From contig CANNAM010000009.1 of assembly GCA_947502595.1 (NCBI GenBank), forward strand, positions 1-64,000: a stretch of 64,000 nt of DNA. The letters are read 5' to 3'. A model generated the notes under the pieces. The model searched no databases. It worked only from the letters and a program-made list of their open reading frames with translations, and was not told the origin of the DNA. Within the stretch, counting starts at the first letter, position 1; each line of letters opens with the position of its first letter. Origin of the DNA: an uncultured Marinicella sp. Its GTDB lineage: Bacteria > Pseudomonadota > Gammaproteobacteria > Xanthomonadales > Marinicellaceae. The translations under genes and the position numbers were made by a program. Below are positions 9,388-17,394 of the stretch, in pieces.

Positions 9388-10506
9388 ATGTTCAAATGGC
9401 TCATAATCATTTTGCTGTCTTTCAGTGCGCACGCTACAACGCACGATGTTTTTGTTGGCAACAATTATTTCAACCCGTCCATACTGAACATTCAGGTAGG
9501 TGACAGTGTTCGATTCTACAAAACATCATCTGGTAACCACAATGTTGTGGCAGATGATAATTCCTTCCGTTGCGCCTTGGGTTGTGATGGCAATGGGGGC
9601 AATGGCAATCCAACCACAGACCAGTGGGAGTTCACTTTGACTTTTAACGACCCGGGCTTAATCGGGTACTATTGTGAACTTCACGGCGGCGTTGGTTCAG
9701 GTATGTCTGGCAGCATCAGAGTGATGGATGGGGCCCTTGATTTCTTTTTTATTGCAGATACTGCTCAAGAATCACAGGCTACTTCCGGAACTTCAGAATT
9801 TACTCAAGGTGCTGGTGCCTTGCGCTGGGACCCGGAAATGGAAGAATTGAACTGGCAGTTTTATTATGAACAATTAACGGGCCTACCAACAGCTGCTCAT
9901 GTCCATGGGCCTGCCAATATGGGGGTCAACAGTGGTGTTTTATTGGGTTTGGGGGACGTATCAAGTTCACCAGTTTCTGGAACCGGTGCTTTCACAGAAG
10001 CCAATGTCAATCATATGAGGAACGGACTGACTTACATCAATCTTCATACTGCCGAGAATCCCGCGGGGGAAATTCGAGGCCAAATCTATCCCATCGCACA
10101 GAATTACACTTGGGAAACCATCATGACCCCTGAACAAATAACCGGTCAACTGACAGGCGATACCAGCATGTCCACGGGACAGGCTGTGCTTACATTCAAT
10201 GCCGTAACAAAAGTATTGCGTTGGAACGTCAGTTATTCTGGGTTGACCAGCAACATCACCAGTGCACACGTCCATGCACCTGCCAGAACAGGTGTCACCG
10301 GTCCTTCAACTATCACAATTACCAGCTCAAACCAGCCTTCACCCATATCCAGTGGCGCTGTCTATAGCGCCACATTGGGCAATATGGCTTATATAGATGC
10401 GGGTTTGTCATACATCAACATCAACACCCAAACCAATCCGTCAGGTGAAATACGGGGTCAACTCAGGCCCATTATATTTAAAGGAGGTTTTGCTTCAGGT
10501 GAGTGA
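9388..10506 (+). CDS. secreted cupredoxin-like protein with two CHRD domains
   Basis: The 372-residue product has a signal peptide (MFKWLIIILLSFSAHA). A plastocyanin/cupredoxin-like domain follows (about 17-112), with a His in SGNHNVV and a C-terminal Cys/His/Met cluster in YYCELHGGVGSGMSG that fits a type-1 copper site. Two CHRD domains follow (about 118-238 and 250-366), each with (A/S)AHVH(G/A)PA and ending in GEIRGQ. CHRD is a beta domain first described in chordin and found in many bacterial secreted proteins. The tail PIIFKGGFASGE is a weaker match to the C-terminal motif of other exported proteins here. The start is set by GGGGGA at 9376-9381. Electron transfer or copper binding is inferred; the partner is unknown. 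Confidence 0.85.
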   Translation: MFKWLIIILLSFSAHATTHDVFVGNNYFNPSILNIQVGDSVRFYKTSSGNHNVVADDNSFRCALGCDGNGGNGNPTTDQWEFTLTFNDPGLIGYYCELHGGVGSGMSGSIRVMDGALDFFFIADTAQESQATSGTSEFTQGAGALRWDPEMEELNWQFYYEQLTGLPTAAHVHGPANMGVNSGVLLGLGDVSSSPVSGTGAFTEANVNHMRNGLTYINLHTAENPAGEIRGQIYPIAQNYTWETIMTPEQITGQLTGDTSMSTGQAVLTFNAVTKVLRWNVSYSGLTSNITSAHVHAPARTGVTGPSTITITSSNQPSPISSGAVYSATLGNMAYIDAGLSYININTQTNPSGEIRGQLRPIIFKGGFASGE

Positions 10507-10512
10507 TTTTTC

Positions 10513-10552
10513 TACACATTCGGCTTAAATTTTTTATTGGGCCGAATGTGTA
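10513..10552 (+). terminator. probable hairpin terminator after the cupredoxin-CHRD gene
   Basis: A perfect 12-bp inverted repeat (TACACATTCGGC / GCCGAATGTGTA) with a 16-nt loop begins 6 bases after the stop codon. The following tract is AAAATC rather than U-rich, so termination efficiency is uncertain. Confidence 0.5.
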
Positions 10553-10672
10553 AAATCAAAATATTATTCGAGCACGGCCTGAGGTATATCTTTTTTTTAG
10601 GGACTGATAATGACCGAGGAACTATTATGGTGGTCGTAAGTAAGCACTTTTCTTTGTTAGATTTTTGAGCTA

Positions 10673-10701
10673 TTGGGTAGATTGGCTTTTTAACTTATAA
10701 T
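10673..10701 (+). promoter_or_regulatory. sigma70-like promoter overlapping the start of the zinc-ribbon gene
   Basis: TTGGGT (10673-10678), a 17-base spacer and a perfect TATAAT (10696-10701). The -10 box ends only 7 bases before an ATG at 10709, so a transcript from it would be leaderless or nearly so. Predicted from sequence only. Confidence 0.35.
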
Positions 10702-10714
10702 ACAGGACATGAAA

Positions 10715-11680
10715 ATGGGTCAAAACATACAGTGTGGCGCATGTGGTGCGTCCAGTGTTATAAAGCACTTGGATAAATCAATGCTTGAATGTCGGTACTG
10801 TGGGGCGTTGATGGCATTCAGCGAAAATCCACCTCAACACAGCTCGCCACAGCCGGATTATAAGCCGGCCAAGTTGGTGCTTTTGTTGGTGATGCTGCCG
10901 ATTATAGTGATTGCACTGATGGTGGTGTTTTGGGAGGTGTTCCAAAAAATCCGCAAGCACACCACCATGGATGCTTATGAATTCAATTCAGTTGAGGTGT
11001 CCAGTCAGCTCAGTACTGAAGCTGGCAATCATGCGCATTCTGGCAAACTTATAACCAATGTTGAAAGTCACGCCACTGAAACCTTGTCGGCAGATTCAAT
11101 CAGCCAAAATTTGACGGTTCAAAGCCAAGTGAGTGGGGTAACCACCAATGGTGGTAAGTATTGGATTTTTCAGGTTAAAAACAGTGGTGAAGATGCTTTG
11201 GCTGGTCCTGCTGTGATGGTCAGCCTATTCAATTCAGCAGGTAAAAGAGTGGCTGAACAAGGTGGTTGGGCACAGCGTGAAATCTTGGCAGCCGGTGAAG
11301 AAACAGCGATTTTGGTGTTTTTAAGCGATGTACCAGCTGATGTAGCAGAACAACAGATAACCACGGTGGCCAGAGCGCCGACTTCATATGGCTTGCAGCA
11401 AGTTACGGTGGAAGTACGAGATTTTTCTGTCAAGATTAAAAGCCGTCAGTTTGAAATCATTGGTGACGTAGTGAATTCACATGATCGCAATGTCAAGTAT
11501 GTGCGGGTGGTGGCTGTGGCCTACGATGCAGCTGGTGTTCCCATTGGCATAGGTGATGCTTTCAGTACAGTGAAGAATTTGGCACCCAATCAGCAATCAG
11601 GTTTTAAGCTTCGGGTGGGCACTTTTTTAACTGGCGAACCAGCTGCGTGGCAAGTTTGGGCCTTGGGCAGGGGCACATAA
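10715..11680 (+). CDS. zinc-ribbon membrane protein with FxLYD-type domains
   Basis: The N-terminus holds a four-cysteine zinc ribbon (CGACG ... CRYCG, about residues 6-30). One membrane helix follows at about 50-70 (LVLLLVMLPIIVIALMVVFW), then a polar linker. Two beta domains of the FxLYD type follow (about 125-215 'WIFQVKNSGEDALAGP', and 240-315 'FEIIGDVVNSHDRNVKYVRV'). These domains are common in envelope proteins of unclear role. I chose the ATG at 10715 because AGGA (10704-10707) is 7 bases from it; an in-frame ATG at 10709 adds two residues. Function unknown. It stands alone between the CHRD gene and the acetyltransferases. Confidence 0.75.
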   Translation: MGQNIQCGACGASSVIKHLDKSMLECRYCGALMAFSENPPQHSSPQPDYKPAKLVLLLVMLPIIVIALMVVFWEVFQKIRKHTTMDAYEFNSVEVSSQLSTEAGNHAHSGKLITNVESHATETLSADSISQNLTVQSQVSGVTTNGGKYWIFQVKNSGEDALAGPAVMVSLFNSAGKRVAEQGGWAQREILAAGEETAILVFLSDVPADVAEQQITTVARAPTSYGLQQVTVEVRDFSVKIKSRQFEIIGDVVNSHDRNVKYVRVVAVAYDAAGVPIGIGDAFSTVKNLAPNQQSGFKLRVGTFLTGEPAAWQVWALGRGT

Positions 11681-11744
11681 CTCCAATTTGGGTGGCAACA
11701 TATTTGTTGTCTATGTAAATATATATTAAAGGCTGTAAATAATT

Positions 11745-12023
11745 ATGAACACTAACATCAAGCACAACCCTGAAAATTCAAAATTTGAAGTTCATGTGAA
11801 TGGTTTCGTAGGGTACATTGAATATGAAAAATCAGCCACCGTGATTGATTACACGCACACCATAGTGCCTCCTGAACTGGGTGGCCAAGGCTTGGGTACA
11901 GAGTTGGTTAAGTATGCATTGGCCTATGCACGGGTTGAACATTTAAAAGTGATTCCCAGTTGCTCTTTTGTAGCGGCTTTGATGGACAAATATGTTGTTT
12001 ATCAAGATTTAAGGGCAGAATAA
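11745..12023 (+). CDS. small GNAT-fold N-acetyltransferase (YjdJ/COG2388 type)
   Basis: The 92-residue product has the pattern of the short single-domain acetyltransferases of PF14542. An initial strand pair (FEVHVNGFVGYIEYEK) is followed by IDYTHTIVPPELGGQGLGTELVKYAL, which holds the acetyl-CoA loop (GGQGLG). It ends with the conserved VIPSCSFVAALMDK block containing the family Cys. Members of this family have no well-established substrate. It ends two bases before the start of the next acetyltransferase gene, so the two are probably co-transcribed. Confidence 0.85.
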   Translation: MNTNIKHNPENSKFEVHVNGFVGYIEYEKSATVIDYTHTIVPPELGGQGLGTELVKYALAYARVEHLKVIPSCSFVAALMDKYVVYQDLRAE

Positions 12024-12025
12024 AA

Positions 12026-12565
12026 ATGTTAAAAGTTAATGACTCTGAACGATTAAGCTTTGCATTGATGGGTGCAGGGGATGCCGATTTGTTGTATGAG
12101 TTAGATCAAGATGTGGAAGTGATGCGGCACATCAATGGTGGCAAAATAACCACTATGCAGGATGTGCATGAGGTGTTTTTGCCCAGAATGGCGGCTTATA
12201 GAAATGTTGAAAAAGGTTGGGGCTTGTGGAAAGTAAGCACCACGTCTGATGGGGCATTTATTGGCTGGGTATTGGTGCGTCCCATGGGGTTTTTCTCAGC
12301 CCAACCTGAATGGGATAATTTGGAGTTAGGCTGGCGTTTCAAACGCACTGCTTGGGGTGTTGGTTATGCCACTGAAGCGGCTCAACATATAATGTCTGCA
12401 ATTGTTGCACAGCAAAAAGTTACAACCTTTTCAGCCATTGCCACACCTGATAATCAAGGTTCTATTAACATCATGAAAAAACTGGGTATGACCTATCAGA
12501 AAACCGCGTTAAACAAAGACCCATTGGGTGACATGCAAGTGGTTTATTATGCGCTCTCAGTGTAA
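12026..12565 (+). CDS. GNAT family N-acetyltransferase (RimJ/RimL-like)
   Basis: The 179-residue product begins MLKVNDSERLSFALM. The longer frame starting at 11960 would overlap the upstream gene by 64 bases with unlikely sequence, so the ATG at 12026 is preferred. It has the Acetyltransf_3 layout: FIGWVLVRPM, then LELGWRFKRTAWGVGYATEAAQ (the acetyl-CoA loop in a form reading GVGYATEA), and near the end FSAIATPDNQGSINIMKKLGM. Relatives acetylate protein N-termini or small molecules; the substrate cannot be told. Confidence 0.85.
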   Translation: MLKVNDSERLSFALMGAGDADLLYELDQDVEVMRHINGGKITTMQDVHEVFLPRMAAYRNVEKGWGLWKVSTTSDGAFIGWVLVRPMGFFSAQPEWDNLELGWRFKRTAWGVGYATEAAQHIMSAIVAQQKVTTFSAIATPDNQGSINIMKKLGMTYQKTALNKDPLGDMQVVYYALSV

Positions 12566-12691
12566 TCTTTAAACCGCCACAAGCTGGCGCATCAGTAACC
12601 AAATAGGTCAGTATTTTGGCGAGAAACAACTGAAGCCAATCAAAGCACGTTTATATTCAGCTTCAACAGCTGTAACGATGCCCTGCATACA

Positions 12692-13174
12692 TCAAAACAC
12701 AAAATCTGCTGGGGTGGCTCTTGTCCATGTTGTTTGGGTGACCAAGTATGCGTTGTCAAAGCGTTTAAAAGTGACAGTGAATTTAAGCAAATCACCACGC
12801 AATCCAGGCAGTTCCTCAAGGCTGAATTCAGTGCCAGCCACCGCCACCACAACTTCCGCTTCAGCTTGTTGGTCGCCACCATCTAACCAATCAAGGCGTT
12901 TGAGCAGTTGGTGAATATGGATGCTGGATTTGCGCATCATTCTTAGGCGCAGCAGACGTTCAGTGTCTGTTTTGTTCCAGCCACGTTGGTCACTGCTGAA
13001 GTCTGGGCTGAGATGGGCCATAAAATCATCTAAATTTTTGTCTTCAATGGCTGTTTCCATGACTTGTAAGGTATTGATCAGCTGGGTTTTTTTATCCAGT
13101 TCGGGTTCGGCTGAACAAGCAGCCAACAGTGCGGTAATGAGTGAAATGGTACATATTTTGAGAAATGGCTGCAT
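12692..13174 (-). CDS. lipoprotein, probably NTF2-like fold
   Basis: The 160-residue product has a lipoprotein signal with lipobox LLAAC (cysteine about residue 20). The rest (LQVMETAIEDKNLDDFMAHL, DFSSDQRGWNKTDTERLLRL, FTVTFKRFDNAYLVTQTTW) has the helix-then-sheet pattern of small NTF2/SnoaL-like periplasmic proteins. No enzyme motif is visible. It is divergent from the DUF2782 gene across 168 bases. Confidence 0.75.
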   Translation of the reverse strand: MQPFLKICTISLITALLAACSAEPELDKKTQLINTLQVMETAIEDKNLDDFMAHLSPDFSSDQRGWNKTDTERLLRLRMMRKSSIHIHQLLKRLDWLDGGDQQAEAEVVVAVAGTEFSLEELPGLRGDLLKFTVTFKRFDNAYLVTQTTWTRATPADFVF

Positions 13175-13342
13175 GGCACTTTTGACTAAATTCCGATTTT
13201 AAAAAACACCCAGTCATTGTATCATGTTGCCTTACTTGGCTCAGTATTTTGTCAGGTCAGGGATTATTTAAAGTCTGCTTATTCAGATGGATGCTTCTAA
13301 CCATGATTTAGGCACAACAATTCAAGCAATGAGGAGTTGGTA

Positions 13343-13696
13343 ATGAAAAAATTAATGCTGTTCGGTGTGCTGTTAATGACTCAACAATTGATGGCGCAGA
13401 CTGACAAAGCGCCTGTGGGAGAAGTGGGTGATGGTGAGCAAAGGCCAGCGGGTGTACTTTTGGCTCAAATGACACAAGCGGCAGATGAAGCTTCAAATAT
13501 CACCGTAATTGTTGAGAAAAAACAAACCATTGAAGAGTACCGACAACGTGGTGAGTTGGTTTTAGTTAAGGTCATACCTCATGAAGGTGTGCCTTATTTC
13601 ATTGATCCGTTGGAGCGTGAAAACCTGAATGGCTCAGGACGGGATTTAATTAATTCTGGAGTGAATCCAGTGCGTTGGGTGTTGAAGGAGTTTTGA
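13343..13696 (+). CDS. DUF2782 exported protein
   Basis: The 117-residue product has a signal peptide (MKKLMLFGVLLMTQQLMAQ). The C-terminal half fits DUF2782: ITVIVEKKQTIEEYRQRGEL, VKVIPHEGVPYFID and the final VRWVLKEF. A GAGGAG ribosome-binding site at 13331-13336 fixes the ATG at 13343. In many gammaproteobacteria this gene lies near polA; here it precedes the FMN enzyme gene by 4 bases and probably shares its transcript. Function unknown. Confidence 0.8.
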   Translation: MKKLMLFGVLLMTQQLMAQTDKAPVGEVGDGEQRPAGVLLAQMTQAADEASNITVIVEKKQTIEEYRQRGELVLVKVIPHEGVPYFIDPLERENLNGSGRDLINSGVNPVRWVLKEF

Positions 13697-13700
13697 TTAA

Positions 13701-15284
13701 ATGACAGTTAGACAGAAGTTTTTTGTGGCACTGTTTGTGGTGCCTGCGGTGGTGGTATTGTGGGCTCAGTTTTGGTCAGGTGCTTGGTGGTTATTCTTGC
13801 TGATTGGACCATTGGCTGCCTTGGGTTTGTATGATGTTTTGCAAACCAAGCGAACCATCCTGCGTTTGTACCCAATATTGGGGCATTTTCGTTACCTGCT
13901 TGAATCTATACGGGTGGAATTACAACAGTATTTTATTGAGTCAGATTTGAATGGTGTGCCAGTTTCCAGAGAATATCGTTCGTTGGTGTATCAGCGCGCC
14001 AAAGGCCAGAAAGACACCCGGCCATTTGGTACCATCTTAGAAGTCAATGAAGATGGTTATGAGTGGATGAATCATTCAGTGTCTCCTTCTGATGTGACGG
14101 CCGATGATTTGCACCTTACTTTTGGTGGCACTGAATGTAAACAACCTTATCAGTCCACGCCGTTAAATATTTCTGCCATGAGTTACGGCTCTTTAAGCAA
14201 AAATGCCATTGAAGCCTTGAATTTAGGCGCCCAAATGGGTGGCTTTGCTCATAACACTGGGGAAGGTGGTATCAGTCCTTACCACATCAAGCATGGTGGT
14301 GATTTGATTTTCCAGTTTGGCTCAGGTTATTTTGGCTGTCGCGATGCCGAGGGTAATTTTGATCCCCAATTATTCAAACAAAAGGCCGCACTTGATCAAG
14401 TCAAAATGATTGAAATAAAGTTATCACAAGGTGCCAAACCAGGCCATGGTGGCATGCTGCCAGCAATCAAGTTGACTGAAGAAATTGCTGAAATCAGGCA
14501 TGTCCCAATGGGAAAGGATGTGTTGTCACCTGCCAATCACTCGGCCTTCAACTCACCCAAAGAATTGCTGATGTTTGTGCAACAGTTGCGTGAACTTTCT
14601 GAGGGCAAGCCAATTGGTTTTAAAATGTGTTTAGGTAAGCGCAGTGAGTTTTTGGGCATTTGTAAGGCCATGTTGGAGACTGGTATAAAACCTGATTTTA
14701 TTACCATTGATGGTGGTGAAGGTGGTACCGGTGCTGCACCGATTGAGTTCACCAATTCAGTTGGTACGCCGTTAAAAGATGCGTTAATTTTTATTAACAA
14801 TGCATTGATTGGCACTGGATTACGTAATGACATTAAAATAATTGTTGCGGGTAAAATCATTTCCGCATTTCATATCATCAAGGCATTGGCATTGGGTGCT
14901 GACAGTGTGAATTCAGCCAGGGGCATGATGTTTGCCTTAGGTTGTATTCAATCCCGTTCGTGCAACACCGATTTATGTCCAACTGGTATTGCCACACAAG
15001 ACCCAGCGCGGGTACTTGGGTTGGTGGTCAATGAAAAGGCACAGCGGGTGGCACGGTACCATGGTCAAATGATGAAGAACTTGGCTGAACTGCTGGCTGC
15101 TGCTGGGGTTAAAACATTGGCTGAACTTAAACCTGAACACATCAAGCACCGTTTTAAAGGGACCATTATCAAGTCTTATGAGGAAATGTTCCCAACCATA
15201 CCAAAAGGCTTGTTGTTAGATGATGCCACCAGGCCAGAGACCTGGGCGGCTGATTGGCATGCGGCACAAGTGAATCGTTGGTAA
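13701..15284 (+). CDS. membrane-anchored FMN-binding glutamate synthase-like protein
   Basis: The 527-residue product has two N-terminal membrane helices (about 8-45). The FMN/Fe-S (central) domain of the large glutamate synthase subunit follows: ISAMSYGSLSKNAIEALNLG, KPGHGGMLPAIKLTEEIAEI, FITIDGGEGGTGAAP and CIQSRSCNTDLCPTGIATQ. That last block keeps the C-x5-C-x4-C spacing of the [3Fe-4S] ligands. The glutaminase and GXGXG domains are absent, as in the archaeal-type and stand-alone members of this family. The real reaction of these stand-alone proteins is not settled. AAGGAG at about 13685 supports the ATG at 13701. Confidence 0.88.
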   Translation: MTVRQKFFVALFVVPAVVVLWAQFWSGAWWLFLLIGPLAALGLYDVLQTKRTILRLYPILGHFRYLLESIRVELQQYFIESDLNGVPVSREYRSLVYQRAKGQKDTRPFGTILEVNEDGYEWMNHSVSPSDVTADDLHLTFGGTECKQPYQSTPLNISAMSYGSLSKNAIEALNLGAQMGGFAHNTGEGGISPYHIKHGGDLIFQFGSGYFGCRDAEGNFDPQLFKQKAALDQVKMIEIKLSQGAKPGHGGMLPAIKLTEEIAEIRHVPMGKDVLSPANHSAFNSPKELLMFVQQLRELSEGKPIGFKMCLGKRSEFLGICKAMLETGIKPDFITIDGGEGGTGAAPIEFTNSVGTPLKDALIFINNALIGTGLRNDIKIIVAGKIISAFHIIKALALGADSVNSARGMMFALGCIQSRSCNTDLCPTGIATQDPARVLGLVVNEKAQRVARYHGQMMKNLAELLAAAGVKTLAELKPEHIKHRFKGTIIKSYEEMFPTIPKGLLLDDATRPETWAADWHAAQVNRW

Positions 15285-15313
15285 CTTGTGCTGTTCAGTG
15301 GCTGATCAGTAGG

Positions 15314-15346
15314 GCGCAGATTATTCAGTAAGGATGCAATCTGCGC
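15314..15346 (+). terminator. probable terminator after the FMN enzyme gene
   Basis: A 9-bp perfect stem (GCGCAGATT 15314-15322 / AATCTGCGC 15338-15346) with a 15-nt loop, followed by TTTA. It is 30 bases past the stop codon. Confidence 0.55.
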
Positions 15347-15390
15347 TTTAATCGGCTATTATAAAAAATCATTATTTCAAAAATACACCT

Positions 15391-16650
15391 ATGTCTTTAA
15401 CCAAAAAAATCATTGTTTTCATGGTGGTTGGTGCAGTAGTCGGCTTGGCTTTGAACCTGTCCCAACTGAACCAAGACCCGTTTGTTGACACCTATTTAAC
15501 CAATGGCTTGTTCTATGTGGTAGGCCAGTTATTTATTTTGTCATTAAAAATGATGGTGGTGCCATTGGTGTTTGTTTCCTTGTTTTGTGGGACCACTGCC
15601 TTGCGTGATCCAGCCATGCTCGGTTCGATAGGTGGCAGAACTTTGGTGTTTTACTTGGTGACTACAGCCATAGCCTTAGCCATTGCTTTGACTGTTGCTA
15701 CATTGCTTGGAGTGGGCGTTGGCGCAGACATTCCAACTGATGTGAATTACATACCTAAGGAAAGTCGGTCTTTCGTTGAAGTGATTTTAAGTGTCATCGA
15801 TAACCCAATAAAAGCCATGGCTGAGGGCAATCTTTTGGCGGTTATAGTGTTTTCAATTTTGCTGGGCTTGAGTGCGACCATGGCCGGCAAAGCGGGTGAA
15901 CAGGTGATAGGTTTGTTCAAATCTTTCAATGAAGTGATCATGAAGTTGGTGATGTTGATCATGCATTTTGCTCCCTATGCGGTGTTTGCTATTCTTGCCA
16001 AAGTGTTTGCAGATTTGGGCGTTGAGGCCATCAGTACATTGGCGGGTTATTTTTTCACTGTGTTAGGTTTGTTGCTTTTTCACGCATTGGTGGTTTATCC
16101 ATTGTTATTGAAACTGTTGTCAGGCTTGAATCCTTTGACCTTCATCAAGAAAATGCAAAGTGCAGTGGTCTTTGCTTTCGGTACTTCCAGTTCCAACGCC
16201 ACCATTCCTGTGACCATGCGTACCATGACTGAGCGCATGGGTGTGGACAAATCAGTGGCCTCATTCACCATCCCTTTTGGTGCCACCATCAATATGGATG
16301 GCACGGCCATCATGCAAGGTGTTGCTACGGTTTTCATTGCCAATGCCTATGGTGTCGATTTGACTAACCTACAATTATTGATGGTGGTGCTGATGGCCAC
16401 CATGGCATCCATTGGCACCGCCGGTGTGCCAAGTGCTGGCATGGTGATGTTACAAGGTGTGCTGTTACAAGTGGGCTTGCCGATTGAAGGCATAGGCATC
16501 ATTTTAGGCATTGATCGCTTACTGGACATGACTCGCACCGCAGTTAACATCACTGGAGATTCTGCGGTCACTTGTATTGTGGCAAAATCGCAAAACAAAC
16601 TTGACCAAGCGGTGTTTGATGACCCAGATGCGGGCTTGATTAAGGACTGA
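15391..16650 (+). CDS. dicarboxylate/amino acid:cation symporter (DAACS family)
   Basis: The 419-residue integral membrane protein matches the GltP/DctA/SstT family. It has the serine-rich re-entrant loop AFGTSSSNATIPVTM, the NMDGTAIMQG motif of helix 7, and the second hairpin with GTAGVPSAGMVML. These family motifs bind the dicarboxylate or acidic amino acid and the coupling Na+ or H+. DRLLDMTRTAVNITGD in helix 8 carries the conserved Asp/Arg/Asn that contact the substrate. Exact substrate (glutamate, aspartate or C4-dicarboxylate) is not resolved. It has its own terminator. Confidence 0.92.
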   Translation: MSLTKKIIVFMVVGAVVGLALNLSQLNQDPFVDTYLTNGLFYVVGQLFILSLKMMVVPLVFVSLFCGTTALRDPAMLGSIGGRTLVFYLVTTAIALAIALTVATLLGVGVGADIPTDVNYIPKESRSFVEVILSVIDNPIKAMAEGNLLAVIVFSILLGLSATMAGKAGEQVIGLFKSFNEVIMKLVMLIMHFAPYAVFAILAKVFADLGVEAISTLAGYFFTVLGLLLFHALVVYPLLLKLLSGLNPLTFIKKMQSAVVFAFGTSSSNATIPVTMRTMTERMGVDKSVASFTIPFGATINMDGTAIMQGVATVFIANAYGVDLTNLQLLMVVLMATMASIGTAGVPSAGMVMLQGVLLQVGLPIEGIGIILGIDRLLDMTRTAVNITGDSAVTCIVAKSQNKLDQAVFDDPDAGLIKD

Positions 16651-16677
16651 GTTATTTGCTGGTGATGTGAATGAATG

Positions 16678-16702
16678 AAGGGTTCACAGCGAACCCTTTT
16701 TT
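16678..16702 (+). terminator. intrinsic terminator of the symporter gene
   Basis: Stem AAGGGTTC / GAACCCTT (16678-16685 and 16691-16698) with a 5-nt loop and a T run to 16702. Confidence 0.85.
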
Positions 16703-16806
16703 GTAGCTGAAGCCATCCTTTATATCAGGGTGTTGATTGATTACTGTTTGCTTTCAGTGCTGCGGTGCATGTGGTAATATCTATTGACTAAAACCTTTGG
16801 GCTATT

Positions 16807-17358
16807 ATGGGTTCTGTTACTAATGTCTTAAACAGTGAAACTTTGCAGGCAGCCTTACAAGACAAAAAGCTGCAAAGTATGCTGTATCAAGAATTGCGGA
16901 TCATTGCACGTGCCAAACTCAATGCCCACGCCAAAAATAACGACCTCAACACCACCGCATTGGTACATGAGGCATTCCTTAAACTAAACCCTAAATCTGC
17001 AGACAGCCAATGGAGTGATCGCCGTCATTTTTATGCCACCGCGGCTTTAACCATGCGCCATATTTTGGTTGATCAAGCCAGGCGCAGATTGACTGAAAAG
17101 CGCGCACCCGAACAGCCTATGGATAACCACAATGAAGCGGCCATTGAAGTACAGCATCAGTGCCAAGAGTTGGTGGCATTGGATGAGGCTTTGGAGCAGC
17201 TTAAGCAGCTTGATGCAAGCTTGGTAGAATTGGTTAACCTGCGTTATTTTGTGGGTTTGAATATGACTGAAATTGCTGGGTTGATGGGCGTCTCAAAACG
17301 CACCATAGATCGACAGTGGTTGAAAGTAAAAGCGATTTTGGCGGCTTGGTTGAAATAG
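16807..17358 (+). CDS. ECF-type sigma factor of the kinase-associated (TIGR02999/ECF43-like) group
   Basis: The 183-residue product has region 2 (LYQELRIIARAKLNAHAKNN, TALVHEAFLKL, FYATAALTMRHILVDQARRR) and region 4 (LRYFVGLNMTEIAGLMGVSK then RTIDRQWLKVKAIL). In canonical ECF factors region 2.2 reads like DAEDLVQE; here the acidic residues are replaced by LNTTALVHE (Thr49-Thr50). In the ECF43 factor EcfP of Vibrio parahaemolyticus, phosphorylation of a Thr in region 2.2 by kinase PknT enables core binding. The gene is directly followed, 36 bases on, by a Ser/Thr kinase gene. Phospho-activation here is inferred from that family. Confidence 0.88.
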   Translation: MGSVTNVLNSETLQAALQDKKLQSMLYQELRIIARAKLNAHAKNNDLNTTALVHEAFLKLNPKSADSQWSDRRHFYATAALTMRHILVDQARRRLTEKRAPEQPMDNHNEAAIEVQHQCQELVALDEALEQLKQLDASLVELVNLRYFVGLNMTEIAGLMGVSKRTIDRQWLKVKAILAAWLK

Positions 17359-17394
17359 TTGTCACAAAAGAGGGATCAACTGCGTATGTAACGT

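Noticed and set aside
10609-10638. Nine-codon frame MTEELLWWS as a leader peptide
   Set aside because: Too short, no attenuator-like alternative hairpins after it, and no reason for amino acid control of the next gene.
11960-12025. 22-residue N-terminal extension of the second acetyltransferase
   Set aside because: It overlaps the end of the preceding gene, has a Cys-rich unlikely sequence and is not needed for the fold; the ATG at 12026 fits better.
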